A stretch of DNA of 6,917 nucleotides. Origin: Acidobacteriaceae bacterium. GTDB lineage: Bacteria; Acidobacteriota; Terriglobia; Terriglobales; Acidobacteriaceae. Numbering within the stretch: position 1 is the stretch's first letter; the number at the start of each line of letters is the position of its first letter. The translations under genes and the position numbers were made by a program. Below are positions 5,777 to 6,917 of this stretch, piece after piece. The DNA is taken from positions 1 through 6,917 of the forward strand of contig PMMJ01000524.1 in assembly GCA_003162255.1 (NCBI GenBank). The letters run 5' to 3'. Under the pieces are notes generated by a model. It made no database searches, was not told the origin of the DNA, and saw only the letters and a program-made list of their open reading frames with translations.

Positions 5777-6917
5777 CATTTCTTGTCAGCCGGGCTCTTA
5801 TCGGTTGAGTCGTGATCCTTCCAATTCGGCGACTGGTAAACGACTCTGCCGCCGATTACGGTAATCAGGACTTCGGTCTGGCCGATTTCCGAGGGCTCGA
5901 TCTGGAACAGGTCGCGATCGAGCAAGATGAAGTCGGCGAGCTTGCCCGGTTCGAGCGAGCCCTCGGTTTTTTCGCGGTGTCCGGCGAAGGCCGCGCCCAG
6001 CGTGTAGCCGCGGATGGTGTCTTCGAGGCTCAAGCGCTGCTGCGGAATGAACCCGCCGACTGGATTGCCTTCCGACGTTTGACGGGTGAGTGCTGTCTGC
6101 ACGCCCGGCCAGGGATTCAGCGTGACCACCGGCCAGTCGCTGCCGAAGGCAACGGCTCCGCCCTTATGCTGAATGCTGCGCCAGACCCAGGCGCGCGAGG
6201 CACGGTCGGGACCAATGTTGCGCGCCCATATGTTGAGCGTGTCGTCGTCGGGATAGGAATGCAGCGGCTGCATGCTGGCAACGACGCCGAGTTTGCCGAA
6301 GCGATCGATGTCGGCGGCAGCAATGGTCTCGATGTGCTCGATGCGCGGGCGGGCGTCCTTGGTGTGATTCACTTCGGCGGCGTTCTGGTAGGCGTCGAGC
6401 GCGAGGCGTACAGCTTTGTCGCCGATGGCGTGCGTGAAAATCTGAAGGCCGCGCGCGTCGAGATCGGCGATGGTGGCTTTGTACCTGTCCGGGTCCCAGA
6501 AGAGTTTGCCGCTCTGAGTCGGATCGTCGGTGTAGGGCGCGAGCATGGCCGCAGTATGGGCCTCAACCACGCCGTCGAGCATGGTCTTCACGGCGCCGCC
6601 CGCGATCCAGACGTCGTTATATTGCCGGCGGGCGTTTTCAATGAGCGCCGTGGATTGCGGCGTCAGGCCGGGAGGGTCGAGAAAGTACGCGACGTAAAAA
6701 CGCAGCGTCAACTCGCCACGGTTGCGCAATTCGTTGTAGAGATCAAGATATTCGAAGTCCTGGCCGGCACTGTGCACGCGCACCAGACCCACGCGGTTGG
6801 CTTCGTGTATGCCTTTACGCAGCGCATCAAGGCGTTCGGCGCGCGTGGGCACGGGAGTTTTCGATCCGACTAAATCGCCCGCTGCTTCTTTCAACGCTCC
6901 CGTGGCATCGCCGTTTT
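5776..6917 (-). CDS. YtcJ-like amidohydrolase (Amidohydro_3), N-terminus outside the window
   Basis: This is the C-terminal part of a metal-dependent amidohydrolase. The frame stays open to the window edge, and the upstream codons (reading NGDATGAL before KEAAGDLV) fit the family, so the TTG at 6894 is not the true start. About 380 residues are visible of a family usually 540-600 long. The first metal-binding HxH motif would be outside. Counting from 6894, recognisable sites are the VK motif K103 (position of the bridging lysine), H155 in THAIGDKA, H187 in RIEHIE and D253 in GSDWPV. All are expected in the (beta/alpha)8 amidohydrolase barrel. The end, GSLEPGKLADFILLDRDLF, is the classic C-terminal beta-sandwich segment. 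Related enzymes cleave N-substituted formamides and other amides, but substrate cannot be read from sequence. It is the first visible gene of the operon and ends 14 nt before potD. Confidence 0.88.
   Translation of the reverse strand, partial: NGDATGALKEAAGDLVGSKTPVPTRAERLDALRKGIHEANRVGLVRVHSAGQDFEYLDLYNELRNRGELTLRFYVAYFLDPPGLTPQSTALIENARRQYNDVWIAGGAVKTMLDGVVEAHTAAMLAPYTDDPTQSGKLFWDPDRYKATIADLDARGLQIFTHAIGDKAVRLALDAYQNAAEVNHTKDARPRIEHIETIAAADIDRFGKLGVVASMQPLHSYPDDDTLNIWARNIGPDRASRAWVWRSIQHKGGAVAFGSDWPVVTLNPWPGVQTALTRQTSEGNPVGGFIPQQRLSLEDTIRGYTLGAAFAGHREKTEGSLEPGKLADFILLDRDLFQIEPSEIGQTEVLITVIGGRVVYQSPNWKDHDSTDKSPADKK

Noticed and set aside
5762..5779. Five-codon mini-frame MKENK ending directly before the potD ATG
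   Set aside because: It overlaps the amidohydrolase stop and is made up of the ribosome binding site itself. There is no sign of codon-specific attenuation, so it is most likely coincidental.
5812..6873. Long open frame of 353 codons on the plus strand
   Set aside because: It lies entirely opposite the amidohydrolase, whose metal-site motifs and C-terminal motif are clear. The antisense translation is low-complexity with no recognisable domain, a usual by-product of GC-rich codon use.
1..6917. CRISPR array, tRNA, rRNA, toxin-antitoxin or defence genes
   Set aside because: No regularly spaced direct repeats, tRNA-like cloverleaf or relevant protein motifs were seen on either strand.

Overview
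The window reads as a chromosomal fragment of a moderately high-GC Gram-negative bacterium. An acidobacterium (Acidobacteriota) fits best. This is inferred from the style of the intergenic repeats and the protein wording; no rRNA or marker gene is present to confirm it. All recognisable genes lie on the minus strand, so the biological reading direction is right to left.

Region 1 (1-174) is non-coding and carries what looks like a degenerate copy of a dispersed intergenic repeat. Region 2 (about 175-1645) is a complete IS110-family insertion sequence of the IS1111 type. It has 13-bp perfect inverted repeats (175-187 and 1633-1645), one intact DEDD transposase (1560-499) and a roughly 310-nt structured non-coding region downstream of the transposase (188-498). 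In this family that region is where the guide RNA (seekRNA or bridge RNA) is encoded. It contains a 7-bp hairpin capped by a GAGA tetraloop on the transposase-sense strand, and short stretches that match both sequences flanking the element. Region 3 (1646-1794) is intergenic, with two strong hairpins just past the end of the next operon.

Region 4 (6917-1795, minus) is a compact operon of five genes in the order amidohydrolase (C-terminal part only), potD, potA, potB, potC. The last four encode a complete ABC importer of the spermidine/putrescine class: lipoprotein-type binding protein, ATPase and two permeases. Three of the four gene junctions are tight (14-nt gap, 1-nt TGATG overlap, 4-nt ATGA overlap), which implies co-transcription and translational coupling. 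The amidohydrolase is a YtcJ-like (Amidohydro_3) metal hydrolase that extends beyond the window. Its linkage to a cationic amine importer suggests, but does not prove, a shared amine or amide scavenging role.

The most interesting item is the IS guide-RNA candidate. The rest is conventional metabolism and transport. I saw no CRISPR array, tRNA, rRNA or defence system.
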